From NCBI RefSeq assembly GCF_003579925.1, contig NZ_QUAL01000053.1, positions 21,529 to 85,528 on the forward strand: a stretch of DNA of 64,000 bases. The letters run 5' to 3'. The position numbers and the translations under genes are program-made. Of this stretch, positions 8,203 to 17,066 are shown in pieces. Position 1 is the stretch's first letter; each line of letters starts with the position of its first letter. The notes under the pieces are model-generated. The model did not search any database and was not told the DNA's origin. It saw nothing but the letters and a program-made list of their open reading frames with translations. This stretch comes from Jiangella rhizosphaerae. Lineage in GTDB: Bacteria; Actinomycetota; Actinomycetes; Jiangellales; Jiangellaceae.

Positions 8203-9276
8203 TCACTCCATCTGCGGGGTCAGATCGGACAGGCGGTGCGGCAGGCCGAACTCGGTGGCGACGGCGTCCAGCTCGGCCAGCGCGGCGGCGGACAGCCGGA
8301 CGCCGTCGCGCTCCGCGGCGGCGAGCGCGGCGTCCTCGAGCTCGCCGGGCAGCAGGACGCGGTCGACGCCGTCAGCCGGCGGCAGCTCGTGCACCTCGCG
8401 AGCGAACCCCTCCACATGGGCGGCGAACGCGGCCCGGCCCAGCCAGCGGTCCGGGTCGAGCGCGAGGAACAGGTGACTGACCTGCTGCGGCCGGTGCGGG
8501 TGCAGGTACATGTCACCCAGCGCGTGCCCGGTGACGCCGGCCACCAACCCGCCGCAGAGCAGCTCGATCATCATGGCCAGCCCGGAGCCCTTCGGCCCGG
8601 CGAACGGCAGCATCGACCCGGCTAGCGCCGCGGCGGCGTCGGTGGTCGGCCGGCCGTCGGGGTCGACCGCCCAGCCGGCCGGGATCGGGCGGCCCTGCCG
8701 CTCGGCCACGATCACCTTGCCGCGGGCGGTCGCGCTGGTGGCGATGTCCAGGACGAGGGGCGGGCCGCCGTCGCGCGGAACGGCGATGCTGAGCGGGTTG
8801 GTGCCCACGGCGCGGCTGCGACCGCCGTGGTAGGTCATGGTGGGCGGGGCGTTGGAGAGCGCGACGACGGCGAACCCCTCGGCGGCGCCGCGGCGGGTGA
8901 GGTAGGCCAACGTGCCGCAGTGGTTGGAGTTGCGCACGCCGGCCACTCCGACGCCGGTGTCCCTGGCCAGCGCGACCGCCGTCTCCATCCCCGTCAGCGC
9001 CCCCAGCTGGCCGACCGCGTTGCGCGCGTCGACCCGGGCGACGGCGCCGTCGCGCTCGACCACCGGGACGGCCAGCGGGTCGACGGCGCCGGACCGCAGC
9101 CGCGACGCGTAGACCCGCAGCCGCACCACGCCGTGCGAGCCGATGCCGCGCGCTTCGGCGTCGACCAGCGAGCCGGCCACCAGGTCGGCCGTCGCCGCCG
9201 GCAGCCCGGCCGCCGCGAGGACGGCGGCGCAGTGCGCCCTGAGGACGTCGAGCGGGATCGGGTCGGCCTGCGTCAT
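8203..9276 (-). CDS. Ldh-family (malate/L-lactate/ureidoglycolate-type) NAD(P) oxidoreductase
   Basis: The protein of about 357 residues belongs to the YlbC/YiaK/MdhA family of 2-hydroxyacid dehydrogenases, which is unrelated to classical [16 protein letters not shown] holds the catalytic His, and [10 protein letters not shown] and [14 protein letters not shown] are family signatures. It should oxidise a 2-hydroxyacid intermediate of the pathway or reduce a 2-oxoacid. The chosen ATG overlaps the upstream dehydratase stop as ATGA, which fixes it better than an ATG 15 bases earlier. Confidence 0.87.
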   Translation of the reverse strand: MTQADPIPLDVLRAHCAAVLAAAGLPAATADLVAGSLVDAEARGIGSHGVVRLRVYASRLRSGAVDPLAVPVVERDGAVARVDARNAVGQLGALTGMETAVALARDTGVGVAGVRNSNHCGTLAYLTRRGAAEGFAVVALSNAPPTMTYHGGRSRAVGTNPLSIAVPRDGGPPLVLDIATSATARGKVIVAERQGRPIPAGWAVDPDGRPTTDAAAALAGSMLPFAGPKGSGLAMMIELLCGGLVAGVTGHALGDMYLHPHRPQQVSHLFLALDPDRWLGRAAFAAHVEGFAREVHELPPADGVDRVLLPGELEDAALAAAERDGVRLSAAALAELDAVATEFGLPHRLSDLTPQME

Positions 9277-10487
9277 GCGGGGTCGGCCCACCGCTCGTTC
9301 GGGATCAGCGGGTACCAGTCCGGCCGGGCGGGGTCGCGGTCGTAGGTGTAGTTGCCGACCTCGGCGAACAGCTCGGCGTACTTCGCGACCTTGTCCGGGT
9401 CGAGCTCGACGCCGAGCCCGGGTCCGTCGGGCACCGCGATGCTGCCGTTCTCGTAGGTCATCTTGCCGCCGACGATGACGTCGTCGGCCAGGTGGTGGTA
9501 GTGGGTGTCGACGGCGAACGGCAGTGCGGGCAGGACCGCGCCGAGATGGAGCATGGTCGCCAGCCCGATGCCCAGTTCACCCGACGAGTGCATGGCGACG
9601 CTGAGCTGGAACGTCTCGCACACGCCCGCCGCCTTGACGCACGGCCGGATGCCGCCCCAGAACGTGGTGTCGAGCAGGATGACGTCGACGGCGGGCTGCA
9701 GGACGTTCGCCGCGAGCTGCTCGAAGTTCACGACGACGCTGTTCGTGGCGGTCGGGATGCTGATGGCCTCGCGGACCCGCCGCATGCCGTTGAGGCCCCA
9801 GGTCGGGTCCTCGAAGTAGTCGTTGCGCAGGTGTTCGATGCCCCGGGCGAACCGGATCGACTCCTCGACGCTGAGCACGGAGTTCGGGTCGTACCGCAGC
9901 CCGTCCTCGGGTGCCGCCTCGGCCAGCGCCTCGTAGCATTCACGCTCGTAGTCGGGCGGGAACACCCCGCCCTTGAGCTTGTGGGTACCGAACCCGTACC
10001 GCTCCTTGAGGTCCAGCGCATGCGCCGCGAGCTGCTCCGCCGTGCGCACCTCGCCGGAGCCGTCCTCGTTCGGGTAGCGGAAGAACAGGTACGACCCGAA
10101 CTCCACGCGGTCGCGCAGCCGCCCCCCGAGCAGCTGCGAGGCGGGCAGGTTCAGGTACTTGCCCATGAGGTCGATGCAGGCGAACTCCAGCGCGGCGTGC
10201 AGGTGGGTGCGGTTGCCGTAGAGCGCGGCGGTCGGGTTGAGCAGCTTGAACCGCATCGCCTCCAGGTCGAACGGGTCGTGGCCCTGCAGGTACGGCAGCA
10301 GGCCGCGGAACGCGTCCTCGGTGGCCCGGCCGGCGCCCCGCATCTCGCCCAGCCCCGTCAGTCCCTCGTCGGTGTCGACCTCGACGATGGTCCGCACGAA
10401 CCGGCCCCAGTGCCCGCCGTTGGCGTGCCGCAGCGGCGCCTCCAGCGGGATCGCCACGGTCGTCGCGCGGATGTCCGTGATCTTCAT
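9273..10487 (-). CDS. Enolase-superfamily dehydratase, glucarate-dehydratase-like
   Basis: The 404-residue protein has the N-terminal capping domain and TIM barrel of the enolase superfamily. THKLKGG contains the KxK catalytic motif. Metal ligands are offered by RYDPNS (Asp) and YFEDPTW (Glu), and the [10 protein letters not shown] plus AVDTHYHHL segments match the His-bearing end of glucarate dehydratase subgroup members. It probably dehydrates an acid sugar to a 2-keto-3-deoxy product, and the exact sugar is unknown. The ATG has GAGGAG 6-7 bases upstream. It lies 10 bases after the aldo/keto reductase gene and overlaps the Ldh gene by 4 bases. Confidence 0.87.
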   Translation of the reverse strand: MKITDIRATTVAIPLEAPLRHANGGHWGRFVRTIVEVDTDEGLTGLGEMRGAGRATEDAFRGLLPYLQGHDPFDLEAMRFKLLNPTAALYGNRTHLHAALEFACIDLMGKYLNLPASQLLGGRLRDRVEFGSYLFFRYPNEDGSGEVRTAEQLAAHALDLKERYGFGTHKLKGGVFPPDYERECYEALAEAAPEDGLRYDPNSVLSVEESIRFARGIEHLRNDYFEDPTWGLNGMRRVREAISIPTATNSVVVNFEQLAANVLQPAVDVILLDTTFWGGIRPCVKAAGVCETFQLSVAMHSSGELGIGLATMLHLGAVLPALPFAVDTHYHHLADDVIVGGKMTYENGSIAVPDGPGLGVELDPDKVAKYAELFAEVGNYTYDRDPARPDWYPLIPNERWADPA

Positions 10488-10497
10488 CGGTGTCTCC

Positions 10498-11445
10498 TCA
10501 CCGGTTGTAGAGCGGCGCGGCGCCACCCACGTCCGCCCAGACCTCGTCGCAGGCCGCCACGGTCGCGGCGTCGAGCGGTCCGCCGCCGATCGCCCGCAGG
10601 TTCGCCTCGAGCTGCTCCAGCCGTGAGGCGCCCAGCAGGACGGCGCTGGTCAGCGGCCGGTGCGCCACCCAGCGCAGCGCCAGCTCGACCAGCGTGATGC
10701 CGGCGGCGCCGGCGATCGTCGCCAGCCGCTCGACGGCGTCGAACAGCGGCCCGTTCCAGTACCGGTCGCGGTAGATCTCGCGGCTGAACCGGGTGCCCGG
10801 CTCCGGCTGCCGGTCGATGCGGTGCTTCCCGGTGAGCAGTCCGCCGGCCAGCGGGTTGTAGACGATGTTCGTCAGGCCGAAGTGCTGCGCGCAGGCGGCG
10901 TACTCGGCCTCGATGCGCCGGCCGACCAGGTTGTACATCGGCTGCGAGATGAGCGGTTCCGGCCAGCCGTGGGCCCGGGCGAGCAGCAGTAGCTCGGTGA
11001 TCTGCCAGGCGGCGAAGTTGGACTGGCCGACGTGGCGGATCTTGCCGGCGGCCACGAGGTCGGCCAGCGTGGCCAGCGTCTCCTCGACCGGCGTCGCGTA
11101 GTCGGGCCGGTGCAGGTAGTAGACGTCGATGCGGTCGGTGCCGAGCCGGCGCAGGCTGGCGTCGACCGCCTTCGTCAGCGCCGCGCGGCCCAGTCCCTTG
11201 AGCGACTCGTCGGCCTGCTCGACGTGGCTGCCGCCCTTGGTGGCCAGCAGCACGTCGTCGCGGAACGGCTTCACGGCGCGGCCGAGGATCTCCTCCGCCG
11301 CGCCACCGGCGTAGTTGTTCGAGGTGTCGAACATGGTCACCCCGGCGTCGCGGGCGACCCGGACCATCTCGGCCGCGCCCCGCTCGTCGACCTGCGCGCC
11401 GAACGTCATGGTGCCCAGGACCACGCGGCCGATCGTCAGCGGCAT
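10498..11445 (-). CDS. Aldo/keto reductase
   Basis: The 315-residue TIM-barrel NADPH oxidoreductase shows the full catalytic tetrad: Asp and Tyr in [10 protein letters not shown], Lys in LATKGG, and His in YYLHRPD. The C-terminal [12 protein letters not shown] cofactor-phosphate loop is also present. In this operon it may oxidise or reduce an imported sugar before acid-sugar dehydration. The ATG of MPLTIG follows GGAGGAG at ideal spacing. An upstream ATG at 11475 overlapping the permease stop is possible but has weaker support. Confidence 0.87.
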   Translation of the reverse strand: MPLTIGRVVLGTMTFGAQVDERGAAEMVRVARDAGVTMFDTSNNYAGGAAEEILGRAVKPFRDDVLLATKGGSHVEQADESLKGLGRAALTKAVDASLRRLGTDRIDVYYLHRPDYATPVEETLATLADLVAAGKIRHVGQSNFAAWQITELLLLARAHGWPEPLISQPMYNLVGRRIEAEYAACAQHFGLTNIVYNPLAGGLLTGKHRIDRQPEPGTRFSREIYRDRYWNGPLFDAVERLATIAGAAGITLVELALRWVAHRPLTSAVLLGASRLEQLEANLRAIGGGPLDAATVAACDEVWADVGGAAPLYNR

Positions 11446-11471
11446 GAGCTGCTCCTCCTGCGGATCGTTGG

Positions 11472-12308
11472 TCATTTCAGCCCCGTGGTCGCGACCCCGC
11501 GGACGAGGTACTTCTGGGCGGCGAGGAAGAACCCGAAGATCGGGCCCAGCGACAGGATCGACATCGCGAACAGCGGCCCCCACGACGACTCGCCCTCGGC
11601 GTCCATGAACGCGCGCAGCGCCAGCGGGACGGTGTAGTTCTCCGGCGTCGACAGGTAGATCAGCGGCGAGAGGAAGTCGTTCCACGTCCAGATGAACGTG
11701 AAGATCGCTGTGGTCGCCAGCGCCGGCATGGTCAGCGGCATGATCACCCGCCAGTAGATGCCCCACCAGCCGCAGCCGTCGATCTTCGCGGCGTCGTCCA
11801 GCTCCCGCGGCAGCGTCCGGATGAACTGCACCATGAGGAAGATGAAGAACGCATCGGTGGCCAGGAACTTCGGCACGACCAGCGGCAGGAACGTGTCGAT
11901 CCAGTTCAGCTCGGAGAACAGGATGTACTGCGGGATCAGCACCACGTGCTGTGGCAGCATGATCGTCGCGAGCATGATCGCGAACCACATCCGGCGCAGC
12001 GTGAAGTTCAGCCGGGCGAACGCGTACGCCGCGAGCGAGCAGGCCACCAGGTTCCCCACGATCGACCCGATCGCCACGACGAAGGAGTTCCAGAAGAACG
12101 TGGAGAACGGGATCCGCAGCGCGTTCCAGCCGTCGGTGTAGTTGGACAGGGTGAACTCGCGCGGCCACAGGCTCGAGTCGCTGAAGATCAGCTCCGTCGG
12201 CTTGAACGAGCTCGACAGCATCCAGATCAGCGGATAGAGCAGCAGCAGGCCGAACGCCACGAGGGCGGCGTGCTTGGCCAGCCGCCGGGTGCGCGTCGTC
12301 GCCGTCAT
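11472..12308 (-). CDS. Carbohydrate ABC transporter permease (MalG/CUT1 type)
   Basis: The 278-residue membrane protein has six predicted helices. The EAA loop that docks on the ATPase reads ELDDAAKIDGCGWWGIYWRVIMPL. It begins with a cytoplasmic Arg/Lys-rich end and is of the CUT1 MalG type. It pairs with the adjacent MalF-type permease (4-base overlap at 12305-12308). No ATP-binding subunit is in the operon, so a shared MsiK-like ATPase encoded elsewhere probably energises it, as in many actinobacteria. Confidence 0.92.
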   Translation of the reverse strand: MTATTRTRRLAKHAALVAFGLLLLYPLIWMLSSSFKPTELIFSDSSLWPREFTLSNYTDGWNALRIPFSTFFWNSFVVAIGSIVGNLVACSLAAYAFARLNFTLRRMWFAIMLATIMLPQHVVLIPQYILFSELNWIDTFLPLVVPKFLATDAFFIFLMVQFIRTLPRELDDAAKIDGCGWWGIYWRVIMPLTMPALATTAIFTFIWTWNDFLSPLIYLSTPENYTVPLALRAFMDAEGESSWGPLFAMSILSLGPIFGFFLAAQKYLVRGVATTGLK

Positions 12309-13261
12309 CGTTCGTCTCCGTAGAACACCCAGTACTTGGAGCCGGCGAAGTTCAGGGCGGTGAACAGCGCGATGACGACGAACAGCACCCACGCCATCGC
12401 CGACGCGTAGCCCATGCGGAAGCTGGCGAAGCCCTCCTGGTACAGGTACAGCGTGTAGAAGAGGGTGGAGTCCACCGGGCCGCCGGTGCCGTCGCTCACC
12501 ACGAACGCCGGCGTGAACGCCTGGAAGGCGCCGATCATCTGCAGGATCAGGTTGAAGAAGATGACCGGCGTCAGCAGCGGCACGGTGATGGCGAAGAAGC
12601 GCCGCACCCGCCCGGCGCCGTCCACCGCCGCCGCCTCGTAGTACATGTCCGGGATCTGCCGCAGCCCGGCCAGGAAGATCACCATCGGCGCGCCGAACGT
12701 CCAGACGCTCAGCGCCACCAGCGTGTACACGGCGGTCGCCGGTTCGGAGATCCAGCTCCTGCCCTCGACGCCGAACACGCCGAGGAACGAGTTCACCAGG
12801 CCGTCGCCGCTGAACACGCGCCGCCACAGGATCGCGATGGCCACCGACGAGCCGAGCAGTGACGGCAGGTAGTACACCGACCGGTAGAACGACAGCCCGC
12901 GCAGCCCCTTGTCCAGCACCATCGCCAGGAACAACGCGAACGCCAGCTGCAGCGGCACGGACACCACGACGTAGACGAGCGTGACCTTCAGCGACGCGAT
13001 GTAGCGCGGGTCGTCGCTGAACAGCCGGACGTAGTTGTCCAGGCCGATCCACGTCGGGGTCGTCAGCGGGTTGTACTCGGTGAAGGACAGGTAGAGCGAG
13101 GCGATCATCGGGCCGATGACGATGACGAACAGCCCCACCAGCCACGGCGAGAGGAACAGGTATCCCGCCACGTTCTCGCTGATCCGGAACCGGCGCCCGC
13201 CGGTGCGGCGCGGCCGCTCCGGCGGGCTGTCGACCCGGCCTCGTGTCGCGACGGCGGACAT
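12305..13261 (-). CDS. Carbohydrate ABC transporter permease (MalF/CUT1 type)
   Basis: The 318-residue inner-membrane subunit has six predicted helices after a basic N-terminal tail of about 28 residues. Its EAA loop contains YYEAAAVDGAGRVRRFFAIT. It forms the translocation pore with the MalG-type partner. The ATG shares its last base with the stop codon of the binding-protein gene (TGATG arrangement), so translation of importer components is probably coupled. Confidence 0.92.
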   Translation of the reverse strand: MSAVATRGRVDSPPERPRRTGGRRFRISENVAGYLFLSPWLVGLFVIVIGPMIASLYLSFTEYNPLTTPTWIGLDNYVRLFSDDPRYIASLKVTLVYVVVSVPLQLAFALFLAMVLDKGLRGLSFYRSVYYLPSLLGSSVAIAILWRRVFSGDGLVNSFLGVFGVEGRSWISEPATAVYTLVALSVWTFGAPMVIFLAGLRQIPDMYYEAAAVDGAGRVRRFFAITVPLLTPVIFFNLILQMIGAFQAFTPAFVVSDGTGGPVDSTLFYTLYLYQEGFASFRMGYASAMAWVLFVVIALFTALNFAGSKYWVFYGDER

Positions 13262-14577
13262 CAGCCGAGCAGTCCCGGCGCTTCGCTCATCAGCTGGTCG
13301 ACGGCCTCGTCCAGGCTCATCCGCCCGAACGCGAACTCGTAGTACAGCCTCTGGTAGAGGTCGTTGAAGTCGCCGAACCCGGTCGGCAGGACCGGCGTGA
13401 CCTGGGCATCGTGTGCCTGAACCACCTCGAGGTGCTCGAACGAGCGCTGCTCGGTCTCGTCGACGGCCGCGCGCACCTCCTCGCGGATCGACGGGGACGC
13501 CGGGACGCCGCGGGTGGTCTGCAGCAGCGCGCCCGCCTCGGAGTCGTTGACCAGGAAGTCGATGAGCTTCGCCGCCTCCTCGGCGTTCGGGCTGGTGCGG
13601 GTGATGCTCCACGCCATGCCGGCCCGCCAGACCTGGCCCGGGGCGCCGTCGTCGCCGAACGGGTAGGTCGCGATGCCCACCTCGCCGGGGCTGAGTCCGA
13701 CGAAGTTCGTGTACTGGCTGGACGTCGTGAAGTCCATAGCCGCGTAGCCCTGGACGACGCCGGAGTTCTCCGGGTTGGCGCCCTGGGCGGTCTGCAGGTC
13801 GGCCGGCACCGCGGCGCCGTCCTCGCGCAGGTCGCCCCAGAACTGCCACAGGTCCTTGACGTCCTGCGCCTCGAAGCCCAGCTCGTTGCCCTCGAACAGC
13901 TGCTTGCCGCGCTGGTTGAGGAACGACTGCAGCACCTCGTACTGCGGGCCGCCGTCCTCGGTGCCGTAGTAGCCCTCGCCTCCCGCGGCGGCGATCTCGC
14001 GGGCCAGGTCGGCGAACTCCGACCACGTCCACGTCTCGCTCGGCGGGTCGATGCCCAGCTCCTGCAGCTTGGTGGCGTCGTAGACCAGCGCGTGGCCGTC
14101 GAGCCCGGGCGGGATGCCGTAGAGCGTACCGTCGATGGTCTGCGCCTCGAGCGGCTCCTCCTCCCAGCCGTCGACGTCGATGGTGCCGTCGTCGACGTAC
14201 GGGCCGAGGTCGAGCAGGACGTCGCTGGTCGCGTACTGCGACAGCACCTGGCCGGACATCTGGATGATGTCGGGAGCGTTGCCGCCGGCGACCTGCGTGG
14301 TCAGCCGGTCCCAGAAGTTCGTCGCGGTGGTGTACTCGACGCTGATGTCGACGTTCGGGTTCTGCTCCATGTACAGGTCGAGGGCGTCCTGCGTGCGGGT
14401 GTTGCGCTCGTCCGATCCGGACCAGGCGATGCGCAGCGACACCTCGCCGTCGCCGCTGCCACCGGCGCCGGCGGAGTCGCCGTCGTTTCCGCAGGCCGCG
14501 AGGCCCGCGACGAGCACGGCGCACATCGTCGCCGTCAGAGCTGTGACTGCCCGCTGACGCTTGGTCCGTACCGTCAT
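13261..14577 (-). CDS. Sugar-binding lipoprotein of an ABC importer
   Basis: The 438-residue extracytoplasmic solute-binding protein (SBP_bac family 1) has a lipobox LAAC (Cys at about residue 29) for membrane anchoring, followed by a Gly/Ser/Asp-rich linker. DGTLYGIPPGLDGHALVYD and the later VWRAGMAWSITRTSPN are typical of CUT1 binding proteins. It captures the ligand for the two permeases downstream. AAGGAGGAG lies just before the ATG. Only 75 bases separate it from the upstream hydrolase gene on the same strand. Confidence 0.92.
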   Translation of the reverse strand: MTVRTKRQRAVTALTATMCAVLVAGLAACGNDGDSAGAGGSGDGEVSLRIAWSGSDERNTRTQDALDLYMEQNPNVDISVEYTTATNFWDRLTTQVAGGNAPDIIQMSGQVLSQYATSDVLLDLGPYVDDGTIDVDGWEEEPLEAQTIDGTLYGIPPGLDGHALVYDATKLQELGIDPPSETWTWSEFADLAREIAAAGGEGYYGTEDGGPQYEVLQSFLNQRGKQLFEGNELGFEAQDVKDLWQFWGDLREDGAAVPADLQTAQGANPENSGVVQGYAAMDFTTSSQYTNFVGLSPGEVGIATYPFGDDGAPGQVWRAGMAWSITRTSPNAEEAAKLIDFLVNDSEAGALLQTTRGVPASPSIREEVRAAVDETEQRSFEHLEVVQAHDAQVTPVLPTGFGDFNDLYQRLYYEFAFGRMSLDEAVDQLMSEAPGLLG

Positions 14578-14652
14578 AGCGGTCTCCTCCTTGAGAGCTA
14601 TCGATCACGGCAGAGTGCGGGGGGGCGCCGCCGGGCGGTCGGTGGCGTCAGA

Positions 14653-15849
14653 TCACGACGTGGTGCGCCCGAGCTGGCGGCGGAGCTGGGTGAGGTTGCC
14701 CTGGACCGCCGCGAACAGGCCGTCGGCGGTCTCCTTCGGGGTGCGGGTGGAGACGGTGTACGGGTCGGTGGCCACCTGAGCGGTGATGGTGGGCTCCCAG
14801 TCGGCCGGCAGTGCGGCCGTCCCACCGAGCGCGGCACACAGCGAGCCCGCCACGCAGGCGCGGCCGTCGGTGTCGCGGCCGAGGTTGACGGCCGCGACGA
14901 CGGCCTCGAACGGGTCGCCCCGGCTGATGTTCACGGCGGCCAGCGCCGTGCCGAGCGTCTCGACCGGCCAGAGGATCGTCCGGCCCGCGTACTCATCGTC
15001 GAGAAGAGTTCGCAGGTTGCGCCAGTCGCCGCCGGCGGGAACGTACTCGAGGACGTGCTCGACCTCCGCGCGGGGCAGCGGCGAGAGCCGGGCCAGCGCG
15101 GCGTCGATGACGGTGTCGACGGTGGCGTCGGCGCTCAGGCCCTCGGCGATGCCCGCGGCGACGGCCGACGCGACCTCCAGCGCGTAGTTGCCCGGGACGC
15201 CGCTCTGGTCCTTGAGCCGGCCGACGTCCAGCGCGTCGAGCGCCGCCTGGCCGGGGTTGCCGGCGTTGACGATGCCGATGGGCGCCATCATGGCCGTCAC
15301 GCCCCACGCGCCCGGGAAGTAGGCGAACTTGCCGATCTCCCACGGCGGGACGCCGGCCTTCGCGGAGTAGTAGATGATCTGGTCCTGGCCGCCGAGCAGG
15401 ATGCCGAACTTCGCCGGGTCGATGTCGCGCACCCAGATCTTCGCGACGTCCTCGACGGTGACCCGGCCGCCCTTCTCGATGACGGCGGTGGCGGAGAGCC
15501 GGTGCCGCTCGTGGCCGTCCTCGCTCATGCCGGGCGGGCGGTCGTGCACCTGGTAGGTGTTCGGGTAGCCGCGGACCACCGGCAGGTTCGGGAACTTGTC
15601 CTCCCACTTGTTCGGCTGCGGCAGCATGGTCGTCACCAGGCCGAACTGCTCCTCGATGTCCTTCCAGTGCATCACCTCGGTGACGTCGCCCATCGAATGG
15701 CCGACCGTCGCCGCGACCTCCACCGCGAGGATGCGGTCGTACAGGCGGCCGTCGCTCGGAGTGTCCCGCTCACCGTCGGCGGGCGTGTCGGGCGCCATGT
15801 CCCTCCCGGTCGTCGTCGGCACGGGTTCCCATCCACTGCGGAGCTCCAT
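14653..15849 (-). CDS. ADP-ribosylglycohydrolase-fold protein, paralogue A
   Basis: This 398-residue protein belongs to the ADP-ribosylglycohydrolase/crystallin J1 family. The C-terminal metal motif is NLGRDTDGRACVAGSL (canonical GxDTDxxA). The N-terminal metal motif is altered: SMGDV replaces the usual GDALG, and SEDGHERHRL stands where TDDT is expected. ADP-ribosylarginine hydrolysis is therefore doubtful, and a related N- or O-glycosidase on the imported substrate is an inference. It is the first minus-strand gene of the catabolic cluster and is more than 50% identical by eye to the diverging neighbour. An in-frame ATG at 15798 with GGGAGGG upstream is an alternative start; the ATG at 15849 fits leaderless transcription. 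Confidence 0.82.
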   Translation of the reverse strand: MELRSGWEPVPTTTGRDMAPDTPADGERDTPSDGRLYDRILAVEVAATVGHSMGDVTEVMHWKDIEEQFGLVTTMLPQPNKWEDKFPNLPVVRGYPNTYQVHDRPPGMSEDGHERHRLSATAVIEKGGRVTVEDVAKIWVRDIDPAKFGILLGGQDQIIYYSAKAGVPPWEIGKFAYFPGAWGVTAMMAPIGIVNAGNPGQAALDALDVGRLKDQSGVPGNYALEVASAVAAGIAEGLSADATVDTVIDAALARLSPLPRAEVEHVLEYVPAGGDWRNLRTLLDDEYAGRTILWPVETLGTALAAVNISRGDPFEAVVAAVNLGRDTDGRACVAGSLCAALGGTAALPADWEPTITAQVATDPYTVSTRTPKETADGLFAAVQGNLTQLRRQLGRTTS

Positions 15850-15857
15850 GGCGGTGG

Positions 15858-15887
15858 ATGGTATTCAAAAGTCTGTATTCTGGTCAA
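15858..15887 (-). promoter_or_regulatory. Candidate minus-strand promoter and tandem half-sites in a divergent region
   Basis: Reading the minus strand, TTGACC (15882-15887) and TACCAT (15858-15863) are spaced 18 bases apart and resemble -35 and -10 boxes. Only 8 bases separate the -10 box from the ATG at 15849, which suggests a leaderless mRNA. Overlapping this is a direct repeat GTATTC at 15861-15866 and 15875-15880 (14-bp period), a possible operator half-site pair for the GntR or another regulator. Confidence 0.45.
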
Positions 15888-15920
15888 GGCATCCCCACCG
15901 ACCTGATCCGGAGGACATCA

Positions 15921-17066
15921 ATGGCGACGTTGTTCGAGAAGATCTACGGAGTCGAGGCCGCCACGACCATCGCCAACTCCATGGGGGACGTCCTGGAGGG
16001 CCTGGCCTGGTTCGAGATCGAGGAGCGGTACGGGCTGGTCACCGAGCTGCTGCCGCAGCCGAACAAGTGGGGCAGCCGCCCGGTCATGGGCATCAGCGCC
16101 GACGAGAACGGCCCGGCGCGCATGCCGCAGGAGTGGGGGCACGACTTCGTCTGGTACCCGCACGACCGTCCCCCGGGCCAGAGCGAGGACGGGCACGAAC
16201 GGCACCGCCTGGCGGTCACCGCCATCATCGAGAAGGGCGGCCGGGTCACGGTCGAGGACGTCGCGCGCATCTGGCTGCGCGACATCGACCCGGCGCGGTT
16301 CGGCTATCTGCTCGGCCCGCAGGACCAGGTCATCTACTACGCGCTCAAGGCCGGCGTGTGGCCGTGGGAGACCGGCCGTTACGCCACCTTCCCGGGCATG
16401 ATCGGCACGTCCAAGATGATGATCGCGATCGGGACGGTGAACGCCTGCGACCCCCGCCAGGCGGCCCGCGACGCCCTCGACGTCGGTCGCATCAAGGACG
16501 TCCGCGGCCCGCGCGACAACTATTCGCTCGAGGTCGCGGCGGCGGTCGCGGCCGGCACCGCGGAGGCGCTGAAACCGTCGGCCACCGTCGACTCCGTCCT
16601 CGGGGTGGCGCTGGAGCAACTGAGCCGGGTGCCCCGTCGCGAGGTCGAGACGGCGCTGCAGTGGGCGAGCGACGCCGCCGACTGGCGGGAGCTGCGGCCG
16701 AAGTTCCAGGACAAGTACCTCGGTCACTGGATGTCGGACGCGGTCGAGATCCTGTCCGGCGGCGCGGCGATCTTCCAGATCACCGGCGGGCACGTCGAGG
16801 ACTCCATCGTCCAGGCGGTCAACCTGGGCCGCGACACCGACTGCCGGGCCTACATCGCCGGCGGCTGGTCCGCGGCGCTGCGCGGCATCGACGCCGTCCC
16901 GGAACGCTGGGTGAAGACCGTGACCGAGCAGGTGAAGACCGACCCGTACACCGTCTCGCGGCGTACGCCGATGGAGAGCGCGACCGGGCTCTACGAGGCG
17001 GTCCAGAACGAGCTGCGCCGCTCGAAGGAGCGCGTCGCCGACCTGGAGGCGCAGCTCACCCCATGA
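15921..17066 (+). CDS. ADP-ribosylglycohydrolase-fold protein, paralogue B
   Basis: The 381-residue protein is a close relative of the gene facing it. It shares LPQPNKW, DRPPGQSEDGHERHRL, IEKGGRVTVEDVARIW and NLGRDTDCRAY with only moderate changes elsewhere. It carries the same altered N-terminal metal motif (SMGDV), so both copies probably act on similar, non-canonical substrates. The ATG follows GGAGG by 8 bases. It stands alone on the plus strand and overlaps the end of the Nramp gene by 11 bases. Co-regulation with the importer operon from the shared 71-bp divergent region is likely. Confidence 0.82.
   Translation: MATLFEKIYGVEAATTIANSMGDVLEGLAWFEIEERYGLVTELLPQPNKWGSRPVMGISADENGPARMPQEWGHDFVWYPHDRPPGQSEDGHERHRLAVTAIIEKGGRVTVEDVARIWLRDIDPARFGYLLGPQDQVIYYALKAGVWPWETGRYATFPGMIGTSKMMIAIGTVNACDPRQAARDALDVGRIKDVRGPRDNYSLEVAAAVAAGTAEALKPSATVDSVLGVALEQLSRVPRREVETALQWASDAADWRELRPKFQDKYLGHWMSDAVEILSGGAAIFQITGGHVEDSIVQAVNLGRDTDCRAYIAGGWSAALRGIDAVPERWVKTVTEQVKTDPYTVSRRTPMESATGLYEAVQNELRRSKERVADLEAQLTP

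Noticed and set aside
13243-15906. An 887-codon plus-strand frame across the binding-protein and hydrolase genes
   Set aside because: It is antisense to two genes with clear domains, and its composition (Arg, Gly, Val, Asp) is that of a GC-driven shadow.
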